DNA of 6,273 nt from Chloroflexota bacterium (GCA_002697005.1 NZUD01000079.1:6194-12466), one strand, 5' to 3'. Numbered from the stretch's first letter, positions 1-5,943 are shown. The notes: generated by a model from the sequence alone, not told the origin. A program made the numbers and translations.

Positions 1-41
1 AGAGACATAAGTCCGAACCTAGAGATCCTAAACAACTGCAA
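1..41 (-). CDS. Possible start of a further gene in the SDR/acyl-CoA dehydrogenase unit (partial)
   Basis: Downstream of the acyl-CoA dehydrogenase on the minus strand there is a strong Shine-Dalgarno site, AAGGAG (50-55). It is followed 8 nt later by a TTG codon (41-39) that opens a frame staying open to the window edge (13 codons, reading M-Q-L-F-R-I-S-R-F-G-L-M-S). The acyl-CoA dehydrogenase also starts at TTG, so this start type fits the neighbourhood. An ATG at 67-65 opens another frame that also stays open, but it lies upstream of the AAGGAG site and so is less likely. The peptide is too short to recognise. No terminator hairpin lies between 1 and 70, consistent with the transcript continuing. 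Confidence 0.3.
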   Translation of the reverse strand, partial: MQLFRISRFGLMS

Positions 42-70
42 CCAAATTTCTCCTTAACGAAACCCATGCG

Positions 71-1207
71 CTATTCTCTCAGCAATTGCCGGGCGATGGT
101 CTGCCGCTGAATCTCTGATGTGCCTTCGTAGATCGTCAGGGCCCTGACCTCGCGATAGAGGCGCTCCACCCGGTTTCCCTTTTCCAATCCTGCACCGCCG
201 TGGATCTGGACAGCATCGTTGATAATGCGGCTGGCTGCCTCGGTGCCGAATAATTTGGCGAACGACGCCTCTTTGATGATTGACTCTTGACCCGAGTCTT
301 TGAGCCAGGCCGCCCGGTGCGCTAACAGGCGCGCTGCATCAAGGGAGACCGCCATATCGGCCAGCTTGAACTGGGTGGCCTGAAAATCAGACAGTGTCTG
401 CCCGAACATCTCACGGTTCTTGGCGTAGCCCAATGACGCCTCGTAGGCGGCCTGAGCCATGCCGATGGCCGCCGCTGCAACGGTAGTACGAAAGGTGTCC
501 AGAGTGCCTAGGGCCAAGCGCAGCCCTCGGCCTCGCTCGCCTATAAGATTGGCCTGTGGAACATGGCAATCGTTCCAGCGGGGTTCGCCAATGGGATGGG
601 CCGCCATAAGATCCATGCGCTTTGAGTCGTCAAACCCCGCCATCCCAGCCTCTACGATGAAGGCTGACAAGCTTCTGCTTCCTTCTTCGGGATCGGTCTT
701 GGCGAAGACGGTATAGGTGCTGGCGTCACCGGCCTGGCTGATGAACTTCTTCTCGCCGTTTAAGACCCAGTCGTCGCCGTTCAATTTGGCTTCGGTCTTC
801 ATGCTAATAACATCTGAGCCGGCATGGGGCTCGGTCAGGGCAAAAGCTGCGATGCTTTCGCCCTTTGCTATGGGCGGCAGATACTTGGCCTTCTGCTCAT
901 CGGTTCCCCCAAGTGTTATGGGGAAACTGCCCAGGCCCTGCATGATAAAGTTGGTATCCGCCTGGCAGGAGACCCGCGCCAGTTCTTCGCGGATGATGCA
1001 AAGATCCATTACCCGAATGCCGACCCCGCCGTACTCCTCAGGCACGCAGTACCTAAGCAACCCCTCATTGGCCAGAATCGCCATCAACCCGGCATGCACC
1101 GTAGGCGATTCGTCTGCTTCTTCAGCAATGGGTCCAATCTGCTCCTCGGCTATGCGCCGCACTCGCTGCTGTAGTTCTTGTTGTTCTTTCGTGAATGCAA
1201 AGTCCAA
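71..1207 (-). CDS. Acyl-CoA dehydrogenase (FAD-dependent), 378 aa
   Basis: By family, a cytoplasmic flavoenzyme that oxidises an acyl-CoA to the 2,3-enoyl-CoA and passes electrons to an electron-transfer flavoprotein. The normal domain order is visible: N-terminal helical domain (about 1-118), middle beta domain opening with the signature ALTEPHAGSD (123-132), and C-terminal helical domain (about 228-376) containing REMFGQ (265-270) and QIHGGAGL (334-341). The catalytic base is probably Glu361 in YEGTSEIQR (360-368), the position used by short/medium-chain enzymes. In the second family signature the usual acidic residue is Gly344 (EKGNRVER). Length is typical. The start is TTG: AGGAG (1214-1218) lies 6 nt upstream, and an in-frame TAG at 1219-1217 rules out a longer form. 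It lies 50 nt downstream of the SDR gene on the same strand, so they are probably co-transcribed. Chain length or branching of the substrate cannot be told. Confidence 0.93.
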   Translation of the reverse strand: MDFAFTKEQQELQQRVRRIAEEQIGPIAEEADESPTVHAGLMAILANEGLLRYCVPEEYGGVGIRVMDLCIIREELARVSCQADTNFIMQGLGSFPITLGGTDEQKAKYLPPIAKGESIAAFALTEPHAGSDVISMKTEAKLNGDDWVLNGEKKFISQAGDASTYTVFAKTDPEEGSRSLSAFIVEAGMAGFDDSKRMDLMAAHPIGEPRWNDCHVPQANLIGERGRGLRLALGTLDTFRTTVAAAAIGMAQAAYEASLGYAKNREMFGQTLSDFQATQFKLADMAVSLDAARLLAHRAAWLKDSGQESIIKEASFAKLFGTEAASRIINDAVQIHGGAGLEKGNRVERLYREVRALTIYEGTSEIQRQTIARQLLRE

Positions 1208-1257
1208 TGTAAGCTCCTAATCCCGCCTTTCGTAATCGGGCCTGGGGAAATTTACCG

Positions 1258-2043
1258 TTACAAACCCAACCGCCGCACCAACTCTTCGGCGGTGACCGTT
1301 GCCCCGGTTAGTCCTTGGGCGTCCTGTTCGGCCAGGAACGTAACGGCTTTAACCATGTCATTGGGGGTGGCCCAGGTAGAGACGTCGGCGTCTGGGCGCT
1401 GGGCTAAGAAACCCTCTGTGACCACCGGGCGCAAGGGTTTCAACACGTTTACGGCAACATTGTGAGGACCCAGTTCCATGGCCAGCCCCCAGGTGAAACG
1501 CTCTAGTCCAACTTTAGCAGCGCCGTAATTCTGGCCGATTAGAGCAATCTCTTCGCTGTCTGCCGACAGTGTGGACGAGAATATGTTGGTGGCGGCGTGG
1601 GACGATATGTTGATGATACTGCCGCCGCCTTGCTCAATCATGATAGGTGCCGCGGCCTTACAGGCGATGAACGGCGCGCGCAGGTCAATGGACATCACCA
1701 GGTCCCACTCTTTTACGGTCATCTCCAAGAAGGGTGTGTAACTGCCGATGGCGGCGTTGTTGATCAGTATGTCCACTGCGCCGTATTCGTCCAGCGTACG
1801 GTCTATTAGGTGACGTATACTGTCTTCTTCCCGCACGTTAGTGGGCACGGCCAAGGCTTTTCCGCCGGCGTCTTCTATCTCACCCACCGTGGAGTGGATG
1901 GTGCCCGGCAGCATAGGGCGTGACTCCTCGGAACGGGCCGCAACCACCACCTGAGCGCCCTCCATCGCTAGACCCATCGCCATGGCCTTCCCGATACCCC
2001 GGCTGGCTCCCGTCACGATCGCAACTTTGCCGTCTAAGCTCAT
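1258..2043 (-). CDS. Short-chain dehydrogenase/reductase (classical SDR), 261 aa
   Basis: An NAD(P)-dependent oxidoreductase, probably acting on an alcohol/ketone pair. Visible motifs: nucleotide-binding TGASRGIG (11-18), NNAA (95-98), the catalytic-serine strand IINISS (143-148; Ser148 the likely catalytic one) and YGAAK (Tyr173, Lys177). Two departures from the classical pattern: the fourth catalytic residue, normally Asn in a 'vNl' context, reads Asp120 (codon GAC), and the Ser-Tyr distance is 25 residues instead of about 13, so an extra segment (about 151-170) lies near the active site. The usual PG after the sixth strand is replaced (KPLRPVVTEG, 202-211). Arg37 after the second strand (AARSEE) could favour NADP, but this is weak. 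ATG start with AAGGA (2050-2054) 6 nt upstream. It is first in a likely unit with the acyl-CoA dehydrogenase, which suggests hydroxyacyl or related substrates; that link is inference. Confidence 0.92.
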   Translation of the reverse strand: MSLDGKVAIVTGASRGIGKAMAMGLAMEGAQVVVAARSEESRPMLPGTIHSTVGEIEDAGGKALAVPTNVREEDSIRHLIDRTLDEYGAVDILINNAAIGSYTPFLEMTVKEWDLVMSIDLRAPFIACKAAAPIMIEQGGGSIINISSHAATNIFSSTLSADSEEIALIGQNYGAAKVGLERFTWGLAMELGPHNVAVNVLKPLRPVVTEGFLAQRPDADVSTWATPNDMVKAVTFLAEQDAQGLTGATVTAEELVRRLGL

Positions 2044-2108
2044 TGATATTCCTTCGCTAACTATTCTCCACTCATTGAGTAACGTTCAGAGGCATTTAGA
2101 TTCCTAGC

Positions 2109-2137
2109 AATTTAAGTCCTCGACAGCGGTTGGTCAA
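2109..2137 (-). promoter_or_regulatory. Candidate sigma70-type promoter for the SDR/acyl-CoA dehydrogenase unit
   Basis: On the minus strand TTGACC (2137-2132) is followed after 17 nt by TAAATT (2114-2109), matching the -35 and -10 consensus at 5 of 6 and 4 of 6 positions with ideal spacing. Transcription would start near 2102, giving a leader of about 60 nt that contains the ACTCA-T-TGAGT inverted repeat at 2070-2080. Confidence 0.5.
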
Positions 2138-2235
2138 GAATAGCCGGTTGAAGCAACATAAAGAAGAATAATAATGCTGATTTAGTCGGCTAGAGGTACG
2201 ATGCTCCTCTGACCATATTTACGCCTAGCTCCGTC

Positions 2236-2264
2236 TTGACAAACCAGCCTCCAGAGCCAATCAT
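2236..2264 (+). promoter_or_regulatory. Candidate sigma70-type promoter for the epimerase gene
   Basis: A perfect -35 box TTGACA (2236-2241) is followed after 17 nt by AATCAT (2259-2264), a 4-of-6 match to the -10 box. Transcription would start near 2271, giving a leader of about 78 nt that includes the TGGCCT/AGGCCA inverted repeat. Confidence 0.5.
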
Positions 2265-2348
2265 GCTGGCACGTGGGTAACGTGTTGGTTGGGCACCTGG
2301 CCTGATGACAGGGCATTTGATTAGGCCAATTAGATTGAGGAGCGAACG

Positions 2349-3284
2349 ATGACAACTTTGGTATTAGGCGGCACCGGCTTTATCGGCAAGAGAGCTGTTC
2401 CCCGTTTGGTCCAGCGCGGCGAGAAAGTCGTGGTGATGGACATCAATCCCGGAGCAGCGGACTTCAGCGAATATGGCGGACAGGTCGAGGTCATCCGCGG
2501 CGACATAATGCAATTCCAAGACGTAGTGACCGCCATCATGCACGCCAAGCCGGACCGCATCATGAACCTGGCCTACCTCTTGGGCAGCGGCGACGACACA
2601 CCCCATTTCACCATGAAGCTGAACATCCTAGGTATGGACAACTGCTTCGAAGCCGCCCGGATATCCGGAGTGAACCGCGTGACTTACGCCAGTTCTATCG
2701 CGGTGAGCGGCCAGCAGTCCAACTTCGGAGACCGCACCATCAACGAAGATGACCCGATGCATGGCACCAGCCAGTACGCCATGCACAAACGGTTCAACGA
2801 GTTCCAGGCCCAGCAGTTCAACTCGGTGTACGGCATGTCCATCACGGGCATCCGTCCCGCCAACGTAACGGGACCGGACAAAGTTCGCGGCTCCACAGAC
2901 CATGTGCAATGCGTGACCTTGCCGGCTGCTGGAGAGCCAGTTAGCTTCCCCAAAGCCGGCCTGATGCGCCTTCCGGTCCATGTAGACGACATCGCCGAAG
3001 CATTTGTACGTGTGACCATGGTGGACAAGAGCCACTACCCCATCTACAACTCGGGTGGCTATCCTATCAGCCTGGGCGAATTGGCGGACATCGTAAAGAA
3101 ATTCCTGCCCGAAGCAAAGATCAGCTTCGCCAGCCAAGATGGTAAGGAAGAATCAGGCAATTACCTGACCGATAACAACCGCCTATTAGGCGAGTTCGAA
3201 CTAGAATACCCACCCATCGAACAGCGTATCTTACAGATAATCAACGACGTGCGACGCGACGAAGGATTGCCGTTGGTAAATTGA
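2349..3284 (+). CDS. NAD-dependent epimerase/dehydratase (extended SDR), 311 aa
   Basis: A Rossmann-fold enzyme of the extended SDR class, which includes UDP-sugar 4-epimerases, sugar dehydratases and related dehydrogenases. The N-terminus carries the dinucleotide site GGTGFIG (7-13). Asp31 at the end of the second strand (VVMD) suggests NAD rather than NADP, and Asp52 in RGDIMQ fits adenine contact. The catalytic set is visible: YASS (113-116) and Tyr143-x-x-x-Lys147 (YAMHK). RPANVTGP (169-176) and HVDDIAEAF (211-219) are the conserved substrate-domain segments. About 311 aa is normal for the class. ATG start with GAGGAG (2337-2342) 6 nt upstream. It stands alone on the plus strand, ending 29 nt before a bidirectional terminator. 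There are no sugar-nucleotide or polysaccharide genes nearby, so the substrate is unknown and calling it a UDP-glucose epimerase would go too far. Confidence 0.92.
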   Translation: MTTLVLGGTGFIGKRAVPRLVQRGEKVVVMDINPGAADFSEYGGQVEVIRGDIMQFQDVVTAIMHAKPDRIMNLAYLLGSGDDTPHFTMKLNILGMDNCFEAARISGVNRVTYASSIAVSGQQSNFGDRTINEDDPMHGTSQYAMHKRFNEFQAQQFNSVYGMSITGIRPANVTGPDKVRGSTDHVQCVTLPAAGEPVSFPKAGLMRLPVHVDDIAEAFVRVTMVDKSHYPIYNSGGYPISLGELADIVKKFLPEAKISFASQDGKEESGNYLTDNNRLLGEFELEYPPIEQRILQIINDVRRDEGLPLVN

Positions 3285-3313
3285 TCGACAGCGGGAATCA
3301 GCTTACTGGGACA

Positions 3314-3359
3314 CAAAAAGGGCCCTCCCTTCCTCTAGAGGAAGGGAGGGCCCTTTTTG
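3314..3359. terminator. Bidirectional rho-independent terminator, 46-bp perfect palindrome
   Basis: Perfect palindrome centred between 3336 and 3337, with 23-bp arms and no spacer beyond the CTAG centre. Each strand reads an A5 run, GGGCCC, a purine/pyrimidine stem, GGGCCC and a T5 run, so both directions present a GC-rich hairpin followed by a U tract. It lies 29 bp after the epimerase stop (plus) and 27 bp after the DUF4440 stop (minus), and would end both convergent transcripts. Confidence 0.9.
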
Positions 3360-3386
3360 GTGGGCGCCTGAAAGGTGTCAGTGCAT

Positions 3387-3737
3387 CTAGTCCGGAACTC
3401 TGGTGGACTGCCAGGCTACCATCTGCCACGCACCGTTACGTTTGGCGTAAACGTCGGTGAACTTCAATTCGAACTTGTTGCTACCCACGTGAAATTTCCC
3501 GTGGCCGGTTACCACTGCAGTGTCTCCCAAGTCCCGGATTTCCCCGAATTGCAACTCCAAAGAATTGTAGACGCTTTTGCCAGTCTTCACGGCGTCTATG
3601 AAGCTGGCTTTGTTGTCTAATCTGGCCGTCGTATGAGTGTATATCAGGTCATCGGCAAGAATCTCTTCCAATGTTTGGACATCACCTTTAAGCATCGCTT
3701 CGATGCGACGGTTTTCCAACGCTAAAATCTCATCCAT
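3387..3737 (-). CDS. DUF4440/SnoaL-like (NTF2-fold) protein, 116 aa
   Basis: A small cone-shaped NTF2-like protein of the DUF4440 type. The pattern is clear: an N-terminal helix-helix segment (ALENRRIEAMLKGD, 6-19, then LEEILADDLIYTHTTA to residue 38), a curved sheet (59-96), and the closing strand pair FTDVYAKRNGAWQMVAWQ (93-110) that typifies the family. His35 and Thr36-Thr37 line the place where related proteins bind ligand. No signal peptide or membrane segment, so cytoplasmic. Family members include isomerases, cyclases and many proteins with no known activity; the function here cannot be assigned. ATG start with a purine-rich GGAGGGGAG (3747-3755) about 9 nt upstream. It follows the PNPOx-like gene by 47 nt on the same strand, so they are probably one transcript ending at the palindrome 3314-3359. 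Confidence 0.85.
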   Translation of the reverse strand: MDEILALENRRIEAMLKGDVQTLEEILADDLIYTHTTARLDNKASFIDAVKTGKSVYNSLELQFGEIRDLGDTAVVTGHGKFHVGSNKFELKFTDVYAKRNGAWQMVAWQSTRVPD

Positions 3738-3784
3738 AATTATCTTCTCCCCTCCATATTATTTGGCCCGTCCTGCAATGGGCT

Positions 3785-4201
3785 CTAACTCTCCTGCAGC
3801 ACAGCTCCCGATAGTTCAGCAATCTTGTTGACTCTGACTAACACGGCCACACCCAGACGGTCTGGGTCTCTTTCCAACTCGGCCTCTACTGTGCGTGACA
3901 TGACATCTTCCCGTATCGGGCCGGACTCGTGCACCTCTGCCGTGCCGTAGAACCGCCATCTGATTCGGTCCGTCATGTTGTTATAAAGGACAGTTATCTT
4001 GGGATTGTCAGACACGTTTTCTAGGGCGGTGCGCTTGGCACGCTCCCAGTATGCCAAGGTCGCAGAGTCATAGGCCATAACGCTGCCTTTAAGGCTTAGT
4101 TGCGGCTGCCCGTCTTTATCTACCGTGCCGATGGTGCAGTCCCAGCCGTCGGCATGGGCCCGGTCTACCAACTCCTTCATCTGTTCGGTGATCTCAATCA
4201 T
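3785..4201 (-). CDS. Pyridoxamine 5'-phosphate oxidase-like FMN-binding (split-barrel) protein, 138 aa
   Basis: A small split beta-barrel protein of the PNPOx-like superfamily, whose members bind FMN, F420 or heme and often reduce or oxidise small molecules. Signs: CTIGTVDKDGQPQLSLKG (22-39), the first barrel strands; TLAYWERAKRTALENVSDNPKITVLY (48-73), the strand plus 'N-x-x-x-N-P' helix typical of the family; RWRFYGTAEVH (81-91); and a last strand GVAVLVRVNKI (117-127). It is much shorter than true PdxH (about 200+ aa) and lacks its C-terminal part, so it is unlikely to make pyridoxal phosphate. Start: an ATG at 4201 has GGGAGG (4212-4217) about 10 nt upstream. A TTG at 4231 would add 10 residues but has no ribosome site, so the ATG is preferred. 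The cofactor cannot be decided from sequence. Confidence 0.85.
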   Translation of the reverse strand: MIEITEQMKELVDRAHADGWDCTIGTVDKDGQPQLSLKGSVMAYDSATLAYWERAKRTALENVSDNPKITVLYNNMTDRIRWRFYGTAEVHESGPIREDVMSRTVEAELERDPDRLGVAVLVRVNKIAELSGAVLQES

Positions 4202-4248
4202 TGCGCGTCGACCTCCCTCTGAACTCGTCAAACACCACTGGGTTCACC

Positions 4249-4279
4249 AGTATACCTTTTAAGAACCTTTGAGGATCAA
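4249..4279 (-). promoter_or_regulatory. Candidate promoter for the PNPOx-like/DUF4440 unit, overlapped by an inverted repeat
   Basis: On the minus strand TATACT (4254-4249, 5 of 6 to the -10 box) is preceded by TTGATC (4279-4274) with a long 19-nt spacer. An inverted repeat ACTGG-N5-CCAGT (4237-4251) covers the downstream part of the -10 box and the expected start point near 4242. That is where a repressor site would sit, but no regulator gene is nearby. Confidence 0.4.
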
Positions 4280-4535
4280 TCTTTGGTGCACGTGGCAGCC
4301 TGGGCATGAAACAGAGCTCCTGGAAGAGCAACTAGTCGGCTGCGGCGTCGGATGACCCAAAATCTTATCGCGGTTCCGATGAAACTTCGCCAGAGCCACA
4401 AGCCGAAAACGGTAGCATCAAACCCTGGGTAAATCGCAAAATGCTGCCAATCTCATACGCGCCTATAAACCCACTCGGTATTATTCTTCGCCATCCAGAA
4501 TGGGTACGACAAGCACGAAATACTGTCCCGTATGG

Positions 4536-4564
4536 TTGACGCACTTAGAATAGAATCTTATAGT
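4536..4564 (+). promoter_or_regulatory. Near-consensus sigma70-type promoter for the MFS gene
   Basis: TTGACG (4536-4541, 5 of 6) is followed after exactly 17 nt by TATAGT (4559-4564, 5 of 6). Transcription would start near 4571, leaving a leader of about 32 nt with the ribosome site GAGG at 4592-4595. This is the strongest promoter-like match in the window. Confidence 0.65.
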
Positions 4565-4602
4565 TCTGAACATCCTGAAGCCTTGGTTATTGAGGCAACT
4601 AC

Positions 4603-5862
4603 ATGTCAAAAGCTGACACTCCCCAATCAGACGTGGAATCCCGTGGCATAAGAAGTTCCGCACCTTTCATATTGGGTGGGCTAAGTGGAGGACATGCGGT
4701 CTTCCATTGGTTCAGCCAAAGCTTCTTTGTGATGTTGCCCGAGGTCGTGGCTACCTTCGGTTTGAATGGACTTCAAGTTGGAGCTATCGCCGCAGTACGG
4801 GAAGTGGTGTCCGGAATAATCGCCCTTCCTGGCGGGGTTGTCACGGATATGGTTCGGCGGCACTGGGGGATAGTGCTGGCTATATGCATGGGCCTGTTCG
4901 GTCTGGGTTGGCTGATCATGGCGATAGCTCCGGTGTATACGGTGCTATTGGTTGGAATGGCGGTGGTAGCGGCCGCGGCTTCCATGTGGCACCTGCCAGC
5001 TGCAGCTGCCTTGTCGCGTCGATTCGTCGATCGCCGCGGTTCTGCTCTATCGCTACACGGCGTCGGCGGCAACATAGGAGATGTCCTAGGACCGGCATTA
5101 ACCGGAGTTCTCCTATTGACCCTTTCCTGGCGTGGGGTGCTCAGCATATACGCGGCAGTGCCCCTATTGCTCATCTTCTTGGTCTATTGGGCGTTCCGTG
5201 ACATCGGCCGGACCGGTTCTCAAGACGAACAGCCCTCCGGGTTCAGAGATCAGATGACCAACACCCGGCTGGCATTCCAAGAACACCCTCGTTTATGGGG
5301 AATAATGGCCGTGGCCGGCCTTCGTGGTATGGCCAGCGTCGCTTTTCTACCGTTCCTCGCCCTTTATCTTGGACTCGACGAAGAATTAGGTCTAGGTAAC
5401 GCCGCCCTAGGCCTGCACATCGCCCTGCTGGTGGGTGTAGGAGTTGTGGCCACTCCGGTCGTAGGTTACATCTCTGACCGTTTGGGCAGGAAATTGGTCC
5501 TGATACCCGAGATGATAGCGCTCTGCGCCCTGTCAGCCCTCCTCGTGCCATTCGGCGAAGGTATCGGTCTGATCGTAATACTCGCCCTAATGGGCCTGTT
5601 CTTCTTCAGCGACCAACCTATCCTGACAGCAGCAGCCCTGGACACAGTAGGTCAAGGAGTAGCCGCTAGCGCCCTAGGAGTATTCTCTTTCTCTAGGTTC
5701 GCCCTCGGCGCCGCATCCCCTATCATCGCCGGGGAATTGTTCGACTCCGTAGGCATCGAATCTACCTTCTACTACATCTCCGGCATCTACCTATTAGCCA
5801 CGTTGGTGTTGGTAGTAGTCCCGTTATCCGTCAAGAAACCACAAACGGAGCAAGGCGACTAG
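4603..5862 (+). CDS. Major facilitator superfamily (MFS) transporter, 419 aa
   Basis: An inner-membrane secondary transporter with a 12-segment layout. Hydrophobic stretches lie at about 21-45, 55-79, 89-109, 111-135, 148-173, 178-197, 232-256, 266-290, 297-316, 319-337, 352-377 and 388-409, with a soluble loop (198-230) between halves. The diagnostic MFS loop motif is seen in the second half as GYISDRLGRK (288-297) and, degenerate, in the first half as GGVVTDMVRR (77-86). The segment MWHLPAAAALSRRFVDRRGSA (128-148) followed by LHGVGGNIGD (151-160) recalls the fosmidomycin-resistance-like drug/H+ antiporter group, so efflux is possible but the substrate is unknown. The N-terminus (1-20) is hydrophilic and cytoplasmic, without a signal peptide. 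ATG start with GAGG 7 nt upstream. It is a single gene with its own promoter, ending 2 nt before a long inverted repeat shared with the facing tRNA. Confidence 0.9.
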   Translation: MSKADTPQSDVESRGIRSSAPFILGGLSGGHAVFHWFSQSFFVMLPEVVATFGLNGLQVGAIAAVREVVSGIIALPGGVVTDMVRRHWGIVLAICMGLFGLGWLIMAIAPVYTVLLVGMAVVAAAASMWHLPAAAALSRRFVDRRGSALSLHGVGGNIGDVLGPALTGVLLLTLSWRGVLSIYAAVPLLLIFLVYWAFRDIGRTGSQDEQPSGFRDQMTNTRLAFQEHPRLWGIMAVAGLRGMASVAFLPFLALYLGLDEELGLGNAALGLHIALLVGVGVVATPVVGYISDRLGRKLVLIPEMIALCALSALLVPFGEGIGLIVILALMGLFFFSDQPILTAAALDTVGQGVAASALGVFSFSRFALGAASPIIAGELFDSVGIESTFYYISGIYLLATLVLVVVPLSVKKPQTEQGD

Positions 5863-5864
5863 GG

Positions 5865-5943
5865 CCGCTACCAAGATAGAAAACCAAAGGGCCCCGTCCT
5901 TGGTAACAGGACGGGGCCCTTTGGTTTTCTATCTTGGTAGCGG
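5865..5943. repeat. Perfect inverted repeat (36-bp arms, 7-nt loop) that includes the tRNA 3' end
   Basis: Arms 5865-5900 and 5908-5943 are exact reverse complements, with loop TGGTAAC (5901-5907). Pairing stops at 5864/5944 (G opposite G). The left arm begins 2 nt after the MFS stop codon. The right arm contains the last nine bases of the tRNA gene (CCGCTACCA on the minus strand), so the left arm is a same-sense plus-strand copy of the tRNA acceptor 3' end and its trailer. This arm length is far beyond what a terminator needs. Confidence 0.97.
5880..5928. terminator. Bidirectional rho-independent terminator for the MFS gene and the 23S-tRNA transcript
   Basis: This is the core of the inverted repeat: each strand reads AAAACC, AAAGGGCCCC, GTCCT, a 7-nt loop, then the complement and a GGTTTTCT tract. 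That gives a GC-rich hairpin followed by U's in both directions. It lies between the convergent MFS gene (plus) and tRNA (minus). Its AAAGGGCCC/GGGCCCTTT frame is shared with the terminator at 3314-3359. Confidence 0.85.

Larger units (their letters stand above)
2044..2348. other. Divergent intergenic region between SDR and epimerase genes
   Basis: These 305 bp separate two genes pointing away from each other, and I see no coding frame of interest. The region holds a candidate promoter for each side (2109-2137 minus, 2236-2264 plus). It also has three small inverted repeats that could be operators or RNA hairpins: ACTCA-T-TGAGT (2070-2080, in the SDR leader), AGAGG/CCTCT (2192-2196 and 2206-2210) and TGGCCT/AGGCCA (2298-2303 and 2323-2328, just before the epimerase ribosome site). 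None is long enough to be sure of a role. Confidence 0.6.
4202..4602. other. Long divergent intergenic region with no convincing gene
   Basis: About 400 bp between the PNPOx-like gene (minus) and the MFS gene (plus). It holds candidate promoters at each end (4249-4279 minus, 4536-4564 plus). The middle, about 4280-4530, has only short open frames (for example 26 codons from the ATG at 4352 and 32 codons from the ATG at 4441), with no Shine-Dalgarno site and no recognisable product. No strong hairpin, tandem repeat or known riboswitch pattern is apparent to me. Confidence 0.6.

Noticed and set aside
717..1220. 167-codon plus-strand frame inside the acyl-CoA dehydrogenase
   Set aside because: Antisense shadow of a clearly conserved enzyme, with no recognisable domain and low-complexity composition.
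2628..3137. 169-codon minus-strand frame inside the epimerase
   Set aside because: Antisense shadow; the plus-strand frame carries all the conserved SDR motifs.
2268..4294. CACGTG in both divergent intergenic regions (about 2270 and about 4289)
   Set aside because: A 6-bp match occurring twice is within chance, and the flanks do not agree.
4352..4432. Short plus-strand frame of 26 codons from an ATG in the long intergenic region
   Set aside because: No Shine-Dalgarno site, no hydrophobic or other recognisable pattern, length expected by chance.
4773..5174. 133-codon minus-strand frame and overlapping plus-strand frames inside the MFS gene
   Set aside because: Arg/Pro/Thr-rich shadow translations of membrane-segment codons; the MFS frame explains the sequence.
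5865..5943. Attachment-site duplication from an element integrated at the tRNA 3' end
   Set aside because: An att duplication would be a direct repeat separated by an element with an integrase; this is an inverted repeat with a 7-nt spacer and no mobile genes nearby.
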